Shown here piece by piece: positions 1-12,615 of a stretch of DNA of 64,000 nucleotides. The stretch is from Athene noctua (Eukaryota; Chordata; Aves; Strigiformes; Strigidae): assembly GCF_965140245.1 (NCBI RefSeq), contig NC_134077.1:48953381-49017380 (forward strand), given 5' to 3'. Each line of letters starts with the position of its first letter. Within the stretch, counting starts at the first letter, position 1. Under the pieces are notes generated by a model that saw only the letters and a program-made list of their open reading frames with translations, was not told where the DNA came from and searched no databases. Both the position numbers and the translations under genes were made by a program.

Positions 1-2954
1 GCTGATTGAATTAGTCTTCATTTACATTGATACATTCTGGTTTTGCTATATAAACTGTCGCAGTGCATGCCTATTTGTGATGGTGAAGAAGTATGGTATA
101 CAGTAGCGGATGGAAGAGGAAGGGTATTGCGATATTACTGATTCCATAGAAGGTATTTGAAAAGGAGCGTGGTCTTCCGTACCTGTTTCCTCTGAGTCCA
201 GAGCAGAGCCAACTGACATTCACTAAAGGTTGCATGGTTGTGAGAGTGCAGATTCACAGGCACCTGAAGCTGTTTGTTTATTTAGTTAAATCAGCAAGCT
301 GACTCTGCTGAAAAGTAACCATGGGGAAAAAGGATTCTGCAGGGGTCAGACTATGTGGGCAGAGGTGAACAGAGAATTAGCATGATGAAAAGAGAGAAGA
401 CATTTTCTTTTTCCACTATGTTGATTTTGTTGGACCAACAGAAGGATGTTTTGTGAGGGTACTGCTTATAAGAACAGCAAAGTGAAATCAGTGGGAAGCT
501 GTTCTGGACCCCAGTTTGGCTAGTGTCTAGTTTTAAAGTGTGAGTAGTCCAATCACGAGGTTAGATTGAGTCCCCCTAGGTATTTTGTCACGGAGCTCTT
601 CATTGATTCCACATGGGAGATGTGTCTAAGTACCTTTTAGATTTGGTACTTCCACTTCAGATGATGTGAACTTGTAAAGAGAAAAAATACTCTTTCTTGA
701 ACAAGAAAATCACCATGTGTATATTGTTGTATCTACGAAACCTCTACTGAACTTAGATTTCTGTCATCTAATTGCTCTGTTTGGACACTTCCTTTTATAT
801 AAGCAGCATAAACATTTAGTTCTGTAACCACAGGTTATTGCCCCTTGTCCTCATCAACACTGCTCTAGGCTGTTCATTTAACAGTTCATCTGGTAAGTAT
901 TATTTCAAGATGAAGTGGCTTCTATAAATTATTTTCCTTGCTTTTGGTAGTTTAGTGCTGTAACATTTTTTCCATTTTGTTGTGTATATAAGTAGGATGA
1001 CTTGACTGGTTGTATAAAGAGAGGATAAATTCTGTTAGAGTTCTCCTAAAATTGTGAAGTCTTACTTTTCAAAACAACATATACAACTATGAAATTGAGT
1101 CATAAATCAAACTATCAATGGACAAATTCCTTATGAAAGTAATAATGCAGTCACATACTCAATTATAGAGCAGAGGACAGATAACATACAGCAAAAGACA
1201 GGAAGAATTTTATCCCTGTTTCTTTAGGAAAAAAGTATAAAAACTATGGTTGTAAATAATAAGTTTGATTTCTACTAGTCAGAAATACTCTCTTCTATAC
1301 CATAGGCACTGTAAACAAAAATGCTAATCATATGTAAATCTAAAAGAGGAATCACAGAAGTCTACCCAATGGAAACGAACGAGACTGTCAGGTTCCTTCA
1401 CAAGCAGAGGAGCTTGCTTTCCTCTCTGTCTACAAGATTGGATTTAAAGGAGAATAAAAGACTTTTTTGAAGGGCAGAGGTAACCACAGAAAAATCTTAG
1501 GAGCAGGTTAACTCAAAGCACGGCTTAGGCATTTGAGCTGTGTTTCACAGCAAGATCTGAAAATTACTCCTTATGTACACTTCTATTTGTAAAACATTAA
1601 TCTTTCATTTCTAAGGCTGTTAACTAGCTGTAACCGTTGTACTTATTTTTTTGCATGTGGACAGGCATCATCCATATCTAAAAGTACTGTTAAAAGAAGT
1701 TACCTCCTTCCCCTTCCCCACTCTTCATTATTTTCTTCCTGCAGGATGTTACCACCTTCCAACTTCACTGTCAGAGCAGTGGGTGGACATTCAGCAACCT
1801 GTTTCAGGCAACATCCTGCAGTTCACTTGGTCTAAGATAACCCAGCTGATTTTGAGTTAGATGGGATCAGAGGTCATTCATATGAGCAGCTCTGCTGGTA
1901 GGCCAGAGGAGGCTGGAACTTCTGAAGTGCTGTTATCAAGCTGGAGTTTGGCAGGAAGATCACCTCTTTCACTAGCTCACTTAGAGGTGGTAGCCTTTGG
2001 CAAGAGAATTTTGCTGAACAGGTGGGAGAGGGATGGGAATGGTAGCAGTAGTAGCATCTTCCAACAGTAGAATTAATCTCTGTTTAGCTCACAGGTGGTC
2101 TCTGTCACATACCTTCATAGTTTCTTCCTTCATGCTTCATAGGCGCTTCTCATAAATACCTTCAAAATTAATCGTCATCCTTCCTTGTGATGTCTCTAGA
2201 AATCCCTCATTTAAAGGTTAGACTAATTGTATGCTATCGTGCAGGTCACTATTGTCTGTGTATACTTGTCTTAAATTTGTCTCATACTGCAAGCTGTTTA
2301 ATACAGTTTAATACATCATTGACTAACCCTGGTCAGTGCCTGCATTTCCAGTAATGTACAGGTATATATACAAATAATCTGTTACTGGTATGGTAAGTCC
2401 ATGTTGGAGTGCTATGATAAATCTAGTTGTCTGTGGGATCACAAGTACTGATGGAAGGCCCTGCACACTGAGGGACAGGAGATCCGAGTCAGGCAGTGCC
2501 ACCTTAGGTCAAGTGAAGGTGTTGTGGGGTCTCCATGGTTTGTTCTTTTGTCTGTAAAACAAAGGAAGGTCTGAAACTAGAAAAATAAGACATCTCTGAA
2601 AGGAAAAAGCCAAGAAGGACAGTTCTGGAAACATTAATCAGATTTGTCTGGATTTGCATGAGAGATTACGAGCGTATTAAGTTTTGCTGAATAGAGCAAG
2701 ATCAGAAAACAAGAAAGAAAAAAAACAGCTCAGGACTATAGCAGCTTTAAAGTAGGTATTGTGAATCTCTTGTAAGAACGAATAATAAACAGAACTGCTT
2801 GAAAGTTTAAGAGGCCCCAATGATGTATAGAATTTTCTGCATACATGATCCTAGTAAGTTTTAGCAAGAAGTTACACAATGTTAAGAGAATCTTAAGATT
2901 TCGTGGTGTTTAAAATGCGAGAGTGCGTATTCTGGGAAATAAGTTAACAAACGG
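1..2954. other. Unique noncoding DNA
   Basis: I see no gene here. The sequence is AT-rich with stops in every frame. Two adjacent open frames at 1651-1860 and 1861-2070 (69 codons each) resemble no protein and have no supporting context. A 12 bp inverted repeat (CTGCAGGATGTT at 1739-1750, its complement at 1810-1821) flanks a 59 bp spacer. A short direct duplication of GTTTAATACA lies near 2296-2315. This is probably intergenic or intronic, and I cannot tell which. Confidence 0.7.
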
Positions 2955-4463
2955 AGGAGATATACTGGAGGGTGCTGAAGGAGCTGGCTGGGGTGCTCGC
3001 CAAGCCGCTTTCCATCATGTACCAGCAGTCCTGGCTGACCGGGGAGGTCCCGACAGATTGGAAATTGGCCAATGTGACACCCATCTATAATAAGGGTCAG
3101 AAGGATGATCCGGGAAATTACAGGCCTGTCAGCTTGACTTCAGTGCCCGGGAAGCTGATGGAGCAGCTCATCCCATTGTACAACACATGTGGGACAACCA
3201 GGGGATCAGGCCCAGTCAGCATGGGTTTATGAAAGGCCGGTCCTGCCTGACAAACCTGATCTCCTTCTACGACAGGGCGACCTGCTTATTGGATGAGGGA
3301 AAGGCTGTGGATGTTGTCTACCTTGACTTTAGTAAGGACTTTGACACCATTTCCCACAGCATTCTCCTGGTGAAACTGGCTGCTTGAGGCTTGGATGGGC
3401 ACACGCTTTGCTGGGTAAAAAACTGTCTGGATGGCCGGGCCCAGAGAGTTGTGGTGAACGGAGTTAAATCCAGTTGGCGGCTGGTCACAAGTGGTGTCCC
3501 CCAGGGCTGGGTTTTGGGGCCACTCCTGTTTAACATCTTTATTGATGATCTAGACGAGGGGATCAAGTGCACCCTCAGTCAGTTTGCAGATGACACCCAG
3601 TTGGGGGGGAGTGTTGATGTGCTCGAGGGTAGGGAGGCTCTGCAGAGAGACCTGGACAGGCTGGAGCCATGGGCTGAGCCCAACTGGAGGAGTTTCCATA
3701 AGGCCTAGTGCTGGGGGCTGCCCCTGGGCCACAACAACCCCCAGCAGCGCTACAGGCTTGGGGAGGAGTGGCTGGAGAGCTGCCAGTCAGAGAGGGACCT
3801 GGGGGTGCTGATTGACAGCCGGCTGAACAGGAGCCAGCAGTGTGCCCAGGGGGCCAAGAAGGCCAATGGCATCCTGGCTTGTGTCAGCAGTAGCGTGGCC
3901 AGCAGGGACAGGGAAGGGATCTTACCCCTGTACTCGGCACTGGGGAGGCCGCCCCTCGATTCCCGTGTTCAGTTTTGGGCCCCTCACTACAAAAAGGACA
4001 TTGAATGACTCGAGCGTGTCCAGAGAAGGGCAGCGAAGCTGGTGCAGGGTCTGGAGCACAGGTCGTACGGGGAGCGGCTGAGGGAACTGGGGGTGTTTAG
4101 TCTGGAGAAGAGGAGGCTGAGGGGAGACCTCATCACCCTCTACAGCTACCTGAAAGGAGGCTGCAGAGACCTGGGGATGAGTCTCTTTAACCAAGTAACG
4201 AGCGATGGGACAAGAGGGAATGGCCTCAAGCTGCACCAGGGAAGGTTTAGACTGGATATTAGGAAGCATTTCTTTCCAGAAGGGGTTGTTGGGCGTTGGA
4301 ATGGGCTGCCCAGGGAGGTGGTGGAGTCCCCATCCCTGGAGATGTTGAAGAGTCGGGTTGACATAGTGCTGAGGGATCTGGTGTAGTTGAGAACCGTCAG
4401 TGTTAGATTAATGGTTGGACTAGGTGATCTTCAAGGTCTTTTCCAACCTTCATGATTCTGTGA
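2955..4463 (+). mobile_element. CR1 LINE, copy 1, 5'-truncated
   Basis: This is a non-LTR retrotransposon of the CR1 family, about 1.5 kb, retaining the 3' two thirds of ORF2 and the 3' UTR. It enters at the sequence encoding VLKELAGVLAKPLS, upstream of the reverse-transcriptase core. It ends with the CR1 tail (TTCCAACCTTCATGATTCTGTGA), where the short terminal repeat is reduced to about one unit. The left boundary is approximate, because the first bases have diverged. No target-site duplication is evident, which is usual for CR1. The copy is very similar to copies 3, 4, 5 and 7 of this window, so these belong to one subfamily. Confidence 0.96.
2972..4386 (+). pseudogene. Broken CR1 ORF2 (reverse transcriptase) of copy 1
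   Basis: Intact CR1 ORF2 encodes an endonuclease plus reverse transcriptase that copies the element's RNA into the genome; only the reverse-transcriptase part and C-terminal region remain here. The first segment carries NYRPVSLTS. The frame then shifts once between about 3168 and 3187. After the shift the frame carries the finger/palm motifs GRSCLTNLISFYDRA and VYLDFSKDFDT (motif A), GVPQGWVLGP (motif B) and FADDTQL (motif C, the catalytic aspartates). In-frame stops lie at 3385-3387 (TGA), 3706-3708 (TAG) and 4006-4008 (TGA). The stop at 4384-4386 follows LRDLV and appears to be the natural end. The frameshift and stops show the copy is dead. The TGA at 4006 is shared with copy 4. Confidence 0.93.
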
Positions 4464-7414
4464 AATGGTTGTACTGGAGTTGTTTCTAGTTTAGAAAAGT
4501 GCCATGGGAGAACTCTGTTATAATAAAAAACAAAACTAGAACTAATAATGTGGCAATAATATTTCTGTGTATAGTAAACTTGATCTTTTCTTAAAAAAAC
4601 AAAAGCATAAAAAGGCAAATGAAGGCTCTGCCAATAGATTCAGATAACCCAAATATAATATTGTATACTCTCTTATTTCAGGCAATAACAGTTCTCTTCT
4701 GACTCTTAAATGTGTGTTGGTTTTCACATTTAGCTGATGTATTGAAAAGCATTTTTCTTTATAAAAATTTGCCTTGAGGCATGCCTACCCTCAAGTGCAA
4801 TTCTCAGGCAGTGCCAAAAGACCCAAACTGTCTATCAGAGAGCTAACAGTACAGAAACTAGCCCTGCAAAATCCAACCCAGTGCTGGCTAGGCTGCCTGA
4901 ATTGGCTTACCTCCTGTCCCAGGAGCAGCAAGGCTGGTGCGGTGAAGAGTCAAGACTGGGTGGCTGGAGGACTGACAGGGGGAGCACATGGCAGCGCTAG
5001 CATTGAGCAGCCTTAATTGCTGTGGGATTATACTCTCAGAGATAGAAAATGTGGTATGCAGAAATATTAACATAATTGTGTGAGCTAGAAATACTAGAGA
5101 CACTTTCACAATATCGCTATAACTGATGACTATCTAAGATTTGAGTTGTGCAGAGCTGCACTGGACCAGTGCCGTTTAAATAAGAAAAGTCTCATCTGCC
5201 TCAAAAGTCTAGTCTGCAAACTAGTGTTTAATTAGTTGTCCAGTAGTTATTCTCACCACAGATAGTCTGTCATTTCTCTGTGTTTGAGCAGTTGAATCTC
5301 CAGCAATTGTTGCTTAAGTTTAATATTAGGATTCCCATGAGTTTTGTATTGCACTGTACTAGGTAAGAATGAATGATCTTTCAAATTCAACGTGTTAATA
5401 AAACATGGGAGATTCTTTTGATACAATAAACAATGAAATGGACAAAACGAATGTTTTGTGAAGGTTCTAAAGATCTATCAAAGCTTTCAGTGTTCTATTT
5501 GAATATTCGAAGCTGAAATAACAATTATCTTGTAGCATCTGGGCATATATAACTTTCTGTTGAGAAATACAAATCATGCTTCTTCAGAACTGACATGAAA
5601 CATTTTTTTCATAAAGTTGAAAGGAAAGAAGGAGAGGAATCTATGACAGAGAAACTGGAGAATTATATTAATCTGAGAAATTCCTTCACTGGGGAATGGG
5701 AAATAAAAATAGTTTGTGGTACCCTAGGATCTGAATAGCTGAAGGGTAATCTTAAGCATTAAAAAATATTTTTAAAATTGTAGTTACAGTGGTGGTAATG
5801 ATGACTTCTTTCATGATAGATGAGAATCCCTTACAGAGGGGAAAGTGGTATTATGCAGATAAAATTACAAGCTTGAACAGGATCTGAATCAAACCTACAG
5901 GAGGAAAATATATCTGCTGTTGTTTTAATTTTAAAAATAACTGCTTCCTAGATCTGCCTGGAAGCAATTTAATGAAACAAATTGATTTTTTTTTTTTTTT
6001 AAAAAAAAGTATTTCCAGCCAGACCAGAAGCAGTCGGTAATAAATATCTTGAGAGGGTGAGTCTGTTCTTTATGCTAGGTTTTGCAAACTCAGTGAATTT
6101 GGATATTAATATCTGAAGTTGTAGATAGTAATTCAACCTGTTTTTCCAAAGCTGATCGCACATTTGTCACCTTATGTCTGTGTCAATGTAGAAATAAGAT
6201 TCAGAAATCTGTTCTTTAACAGTGATGATGGAGAATCTGTTACAAAGTTTATGATACTGGTTTTCAAAGCAACAGGCAAAACCCACATCTCTTTCAAATT
6301 TTATGTCTAGAGAGTTTTTGGGTAATGTTGCTCTTGAGAAAAAGATGCATATTTTTGTCAATGTGTTATTTAAGAACATATCAAGTGTAGAAAATACTTT
6401 GAAGAGGATTATGCCAGTCAAAGACAAGAGCATGTAAAGTTAGGAAAGGCAGATTTCAGAATTTGTCCTAGTTTGTAATCCAAAGGCCAAATTTAAATCT
6501 AGGGACAGTTTTGTTTCTGGAACTTGGGGAGGATGCGTCTACACAGGAAGATACTGCAAAAAGCAAAGGTTTTAATTTACAGTGCATCTTTCAGAATTAC
6601 AGAAAGTGGAAGATGTTATCTCACATTTACTGAACACTTACTGTGTCTACAGAGGCAGTTATTAGAAAATACTGGTTCAGTGTAAAACCATAGAGTAAAC
6701 TTCTTGTAAACAAGTCTTTAGTGATCAGTGAAATACTTGAAATGTCATCTTTCTTTGTTCTGGCCATTGGCACGTGATTTATTGTTTCTAGAAATAAACA
6801 GATAAATATCAAACCTCAGTACTGTGCTGTTAGGCTCTGTAGAAATTCTTCAAGTGTCTTTGCTGTATTTTCTGGAAAGCTTAAGATCTTCTGTAACCAC
6901 AGTGTGTTGGGGAAAAAAGGGTTGGAATGGAGCTTGAGAGGTTGGATTATGTATTCTTCAAGGTAGAATCACATGTAGCCAATTATATAACCTCTTTCCA
7001 AGAGGTGACAGGAACAGAGGTTCAGCAACTTCCACAGGCAAGCACGCAGGCTTGGCGCTTATTTATGCTTGGCTGTAATTCAAGTGCATTACTTCCTCTT
7101 ACAGTTTATTTCTCTACCCCTTGTAATTATACTTTTTTTGTGATTTCTGAAACAGTTCCTCAAACTTTGAAACAAACACTTACAAAAAAGTATCTTTTTT
7201 CCTTGTAGACATATCTGCTTGGAACCCCTTTCCCCCTCCTGTTTTCTCAGCTTTTCCTCTTATATTATGTTTTCTAAATCTCGTGGTAGTGCTCATTCCT
7301 CCCTACTGGACTTGCTCCAGAACATCTGAAGTGCACTAACCAAAACTGTCATATTCCAGCCTAGGATACACCAGCATTGGCTAAAGGAAGAGGATTAGTT
7401 CTTATACTTACCAG

Positions 7415-8155
7415 ATGACGTTATTTCTTAGAGTGATGTCTGACTTTTGTGGCAGGGTGGCATTGCTCAAGTTCTCATCTGCTCCAAATCTTTCACACAG
7501 TATTTTTGCTCAGTCCTCATCTGATTCCAGTGCACAAAACCTTCTGCCTGTCTTCACTGAATTGTGCATCTTTATTCCCATACCATTTTTTGCTGACATT
7601 TTATTTCAGTTGCTCAGACGAGAATATTGGCAACACCTAACACCTTGGTGTTGCCTGTGGAGTTCAGTAAAGGAGGTATGCATAGCACTGAAACTTGTGA
7701 AACTGCATCGTATCAGTCAGCTACTGAGGGTTAACTCTCATTATGGTTTTCCATTGAGTTGGCATCTGACTCTAAATAATTTTTTCATATTTTACGTATT
7801 AGAATGTCATGTGGGACAGTTCCCCCCCAAACTAATTATCACCATTTCCTGCTGTTGCCTCAGCTTCATGCTGTCATTCAGTGCAGGAGCTGTCATATTA
7901 TGGTCCTTGGGAGCCAAACTTTCTTCAGCAGAAACTCTTGCGACATGTCTGAAGTCTCTGGTTCTGTGGTTTCTTCTTAAGTTGCCTTTCTGTAACTTCA
8001 ATGAGATTCATCAGTTTGAAAGGCGGAGTTCAGACCTGACTATTTTTGAAGATTCAGGTGTTCTTTTTCTTCTGAGTTCAGACAAAGTTCATAGAAAACT
8101 TCTTCCAACTGTCAGTTTACCTTTGTCTCTTAATATCATGTCTGCATCAATTTAA
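7415..8155 (+). other. Unexplained 246-codon open reading frame
   Basis: An ATG-started frame of 246 codons, far longer than other unassigned frames in this AT-rich window except those in the CA-rich array at 55.5 kb. I recognise no domain or family in the translation. It contains hydrophobic stretches (for example FIPIPFFADILFQLL and LIITISCCCLSFMLSFSAG), but these follow from the thymine-rich strand, which places T at second codon positions and depletes stops. No polyadenylation signal, CpG-rich promoter or convincing splice sites mark it as a gene. It could be a chance frame, part of a decayed transposon, or a lineage-specific transcript. I favour chance. Confidence 0.2.
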
Positions 8156-10809
8156 TAGATTAAAATTGTATCCTTTAATCTCATACTGGTTACGTGTATT
8201 CCTGTTTCTTTTGCTCTTTAAAATCCTGTATTGTATGAATAGTTGCATGTTGCAAGACCAAGGCAATTAACTAAAACTTCTGTATGTTTGGGAGTATATG
8301 ATACAATTTTGATTTTAAGCATTAATGTTCATCTGAAATATGTTACGGACTTAGAATTATAGAAATAATGTAAGAATAACGATGTGCACTTGTCCTTGTC
8401 TCTACAGAGTTATCCTTAGTTCCTGTAACTCCCATCATCCCATCCTCTTCCTTCATTTTATTTTTCTGTTCCTGTGATTTTGTTTTTTCCCTGCAGTGTG
8501 TTTCATTTTGACACTTTTTTTTTTTCTTTTTTTTTTTTTTTCTTCTAATTCTTTTCGCATTACTGAGCACTTTAGATCTTGGGAATTCACAGATATGCTC
8601 TGCTTGCCTACCAATGGTAGGAAGTACTTCAGAGTGATCCACAGTGTCTGTTTCTAGCTGTCTGGGAAAATGCATGAGTAGCAGATAGGAAAAATACCTC
8701 CAAACAGATGGTGTTCTGTGACTAACTGAGCCACTATCATGCTCCTTTGTAATTGATGTTGCCTGAGAAACTGCTTGTATCAGCATCTATACAGTTTTGT
8801 ATGGGATAGAAAAATAAAGCCAGGAAAGGGTAAGATGGGGAGCACAGCTCTGATGAAGTAGGAGCAGGCTGGGGTAGGTGGACTTGTCTGAGCAGAGGAG
8901 CTGGACTGTGATCCAGTTTATGAGGAAAATAAGTGTCTGTGGGATGTGGAAATGGGTTTAGGGTTTTGAGAATGTGTAATAGCAAGTATAAGGGAGGTTA
9001 ACATGCTCATGAGCACAGACTGGCAGAGAATTAGAAGCTTTTACTGTTGCCCTGCCAACATGGCTGGAGGTACGGGTACTGAACATAGCACCACGCTGTG
9101 CTTGGGAAGGTCCTGCCTTATGCTGTGGTTACTTTTTTCTTCTTCGGGACATATAATGTAAGCAATGACCATGTCTTTCATCATGGATTGTATAGCAAGT
9201 TTTGCTTAAGAAGAAGGGTGGTGAAGTTGTGTCTGATGCAGTGGTTGTGTATTTTAAATGCCTTGACCGATCTGAAACATTAGAAGTGGATAGGGATGTG
9301 AAGGAAGTCATTGCCAATCTTAGCATCCAGGTCCTGTCACTCGGAGAGCTATAGCTGTGTAGAAGCAATAGCGGACTCTGCTTATTTAGGAAAATGCACA
9401 TGCTTTTTTTCTTCAGGTCAAAATCATAGTTATGAAATACTGAAAATTATGACCACCTTTATCTTTGCGCATGTCTGATGTATGCAGCCCCTTTGTGGGG
9501 TTTATTTTTTTTTTTCTCTGCTCTCTTTTTCACAGTGTGGTGTGTTTTTTTTTTTTCCTTTGAACTGATGAAACCACTCTCTTTGGTAATTATGAGTCAG
9601 TTAGGTCAGTCCTAGACTTTTCTGTGCAGAGACTGCCAAGTTTTTCTATAATATGTGGTGTTTTAGGGATTTGGATGAATGTCCAAAAGGGACCAAGACT
9701 CGATACCTCCAAATGTCTTTAATTTAAAAACCATAATTTGGAATGGATCTTTCCTGAGTCCCAAGAGAAAAAAGTCAATACTTTCATTTATACTATTAGT
9801 CATCATTCTCTCCACCATCAGGGTTCCCCTCCCTTCTGAAAAGGCTACAGTTTGTTTTGCTGCTTTAACTGAAACAAGTTTAGTTGATTTAATGTTCTGT
9901 TTTGTGATGAAGTGTCTTACCTAGGTCATAGTTTAGCTGTTAACAAGATATTTATGAAGTGGTAAGAATTCTCTGCTCTGTGGTGAATTTAGTCTCTAGA
10001 GTGAAGCAAAATGCTATTTAATAGCAAATAAAGTAGTTCAGTTTCAAATTATATGTTGAAGTTAAATGCAACAATTTTAATCTTTTAGTAACCCCTTAAA
10101 TAACTAGAGTATCTGGAACTGCTCAAAACTTATGTAATTTGATCTCCATTACAGAAAAAACATTTCATGTAGAATAATACTGCAAGTATCTATCCAAGGG
10201 AGGAAAATTTTAGATTTAGAAACCAAATTAAAGTCACACTTTTATTGTATGTGCAGACTGTAAAATATAGCTGAAGACTAAGAACGTATTCCTGAGCTTA
10301 TTTTTTTAGTATGCAAGACTCATTTGATTGACTTATCAAATACTTGTGCTAAAATCCCTGTAAGTATTTGAATTTGGTATTTGTGATATTCGCTTGGAAG
10401 TGTTGTCTGTCATGTAACAATAGTGTTATCAGCAGATGTTTCCCTCATTTTTGCATAGTTTTGATTGGTATTTAGCATGTTTACAGCTGTAGTAGTTAAG
10501 ACTCAAGCAGCAGAAGCCTTCATGTTCTAGGTGTTCCCCAGACATGCAATGGGGATACAGTTATTTTTACTGGAATTCTGTATGAACTACTGCTTCACCA
10601 TCAAAAGTTTTGAAAACAGCATTGTTTGGGATTTCAGTTGTATTTATTGAACCAGTAGTGGTTTGTTTGTCTCTCTCTCACATGTACTGAAAAATTTGTA
10701 TGTGAACCCTTTCTCTCCCCAGTTGTTTATCAGCAGACTTAATCAGGCATGGTTTATGATGTATTGAATTTTGTGATAAGTACTAAACTAGCACTTACAT
10801 GATAAGTAG

Positions 10810-10837
10810 TTAATTAGTGAACTACATCACTAATTAA
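10810..10837. repeat. Perfect 11 bp inverted repeat
   Basis: TTAATTAGTGA at 10810-10820 is followed by a 6-base loop (ACTACA) and its exact complement at 10827-10837. It is AT-rich and isolated. No gene end lies nearby that would make it a regulatory element. Confidence 0.8.
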
Positions 10838-12031
10838 TTGGCTATGTTTAACTCTAGAGTGCCAGTTCAGCTCAGCAGAAATAATTTTTATTTGATTCAG
10901 AGGCTTCATTTTAATTGAACTTCAGTTACCTGAACAACCATTTCTGTTGAGGCCTTATTTCTGTCTTGGTCTAGGCAGGCAGGCCTTTGCATACTGTAGA
11001 ATAGTTGCTTTGGTCCCTATTCTTACTTTATATTTTGACTCGTATGATTATAGCTCTGAAAAGAAATCTTCAGGAAGATTTGTTTTCCTGACTCTAATAT
11101 GTGTTTTTGCATTAAGATGGTTTCTAGGTCACTGTACAGTTTTATTGATCTGGAAAACAATATGAGTGAACCCTAAACATCTAAAGCAAAGCTTGCCCTA
11201 AGACTGGACCATGAAGGAGGTATGTGAACCATAAGTTGTTCAAAACGGAAATGCTACAAAACTGTTTTTGTAAAAATCTGTAGATGGTTCTGCCATTTAC
11301 ACCCCTGCAGCCATCTGCTGAGATGAACTTTAAAAGACCTGGTTTCATAAACATATTTTGCATTTTATTTTGCTTTTAAAACGAGTTATCTTACATGGTT
11401 AACGCTCTCCTAAATGTATCTCAGTGCAACAGATAAAACAGTTTTGCCAGTGGCTTGCAAAGTTCATGCACAGATACAGAAGAGTCTAGCAATTAATAAA
11501 GCCATGCTTTGTAAGACTGGAATAGGTGGGGACAGACATTCATCTGTCTCTCATGTAATGGCATTCTGAATTGCATGAGGAGCAGTGCTGTTCCAGAGGC
11601 AGTCTCTGCCTTTTGTGTAAGACAGTGAAAGACTATTAACTAAGTTAGCATTTATACCTTTCTGATGAAGGTAATAATGAGTTTAACTTTGTAAGAAACC
11701 TCATTTTCTCAGTGAACATACAATAATTTTTCTACTTGATAGAAGATGTATAATAAAATAAAGTCAAGCCTACATGATTATAACTTCTTAAAATTGGAAC
11801 TAAAAAGCATTTAATTTGCCAGATATGAATTTCTGTGTTACTTCTGCAATGATTAGTGCTCAACACCTAGAACAGAGCAGAGTTGCAAATCACTGATGCG
11901 GTTGTAGATGTTAGTGTTATCTTGTTTTGTGGAGTCAGAAACACCTCCTGAAACTCCTGTTGCAAAGTGAAAGAACTTTATAAATGCTAATTAATTTTTA
12001 AATTGCACAAGTGAGATGGTCTTGTTTATCT

Positions 12032-12610
12032 TGTTGTGGTTTAACCCCAGCCAGCAACTAAGCACCATGCAGCTGCTTGCTCACTCCTCTCCCCACCCAG
12101 TGGGATGGGAAGAAGGATCGAAAAAAAAGTAAAACTCATGGATTGAGATAAGAACGGTTTAATAACTAAACTAACAACAATAAAATATAATAATATTCTA
12201 ATGAAAATGAGTATAATTTAAAAAAAACCCAGAGAAATAAAACCCAAGAAAAGACAAGTGATATACAGTGCAGTTGCTCATCACCTGCTGACCAATACCT
12301 GAGCAGTGATCTGCTCCTCCTGGCCAACTCCCCCCCAGTTTATATACCGAGCCTGATGTCCTATACTATGGGATATCCCTTTGGCTAGTTTGGTTCATCT
12401 GTCCAGGCCGTGCTCCCTCCCAGCTTCTTGTGTGCCTGCTTGCTGGCAGAGCATGGGAAACTGATAAATCCTTGATTTAGGATAAGCACTACTTAGCAAC
12501 CACTAAATCATCAACGTGTTACCAGCATTATTCTCACACTAAATCCCAAGCACAGCACTGTACCAGCTACTAGGAAGAAAATTAACTCTGTCTCAGCCAA
12601 AACCAGGACA
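12032..12610 (-). mobile_element. Solo LTR of an ERVL-like endogenous retrovirus
   Basis: A 579 bp long terminal repeat read on the minus strand, from TGTCCTGGTTTTGGCTGAG (at 12610) to GGTTAAACCACAACA (at 12032). It has the canonical TG...CA ends. On the minus strand it carries a TATA box (GGTATATAAAC, near 12341-12348) and, about 180 bases downstream, an ATTAAA polyadenylation signal (12158-12163), so U3, R and U5 are in order. I recognise this sequence as a very common avian LTR of the ERVL type; the exact family name is not certain. No gag, pol or env lies on either side, so the provirus was removed by recombination between its LTRs. It is probably inert, though the promoter elements are still visible. 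Confidence 0.9.
12341..12348 (-). promoter_or_regulatory. TATA box of the first LTR
   Basis: On the minus strand the bases read TATATA within GGTATATAAACTGG, the expected core promoter of the LTR's U3 region. Transcription would start about 25-30 bases downstream, towards lower coordinates. Whether it is active is not known. Confidence 0.6.
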
Positions 12611-12615
12611 ATCTT

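Larger units (their letters stand above)
4464..12027. other. Unique noncoding DNA with one long open frame
   Basis: About 7.5 kb with no recognisable gene. It holds a T15/A8 block at 5986-6008, a T-rich tract at 8515-8545, smaller T tracts near 9507 and 9547, and an 11 bp perfect hairpin (10810-10837). A 246-codon open frame at 7415-8155 is described separately. Other frames are short and have no recognisable content. An open minus-strand frame at 8343-8786 owes its lysine run to the T tract and is not considered a gene. Confidence 0.65.
12028..12615. repeat. Target-site duplication flanking the first LTR
   Basis: ATCT(T) occurs immediately left of the LTR (12028-12032, the last T shared with the LTR edge) and ATCTT immediately right of it (12611-12615). 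A 4-5 bp direct repeat at both edges is the footprint of retroviral integrase and fixes the boundaries of the insertion. Confidence 0.75.

Noticed and set aside
3318..3811. Other open frames across CR1 copies on both strands
   Set aside because: They are out-of-frame or antisense shadows of the reverse-transcriptase remnants.
8343..8786. 147-codon minus-strand frame with a poly-lysine run
   Set aside because: The lysine run is the translation of a T tract on the other strand, and the rest has no recognisable domain or gene signals.
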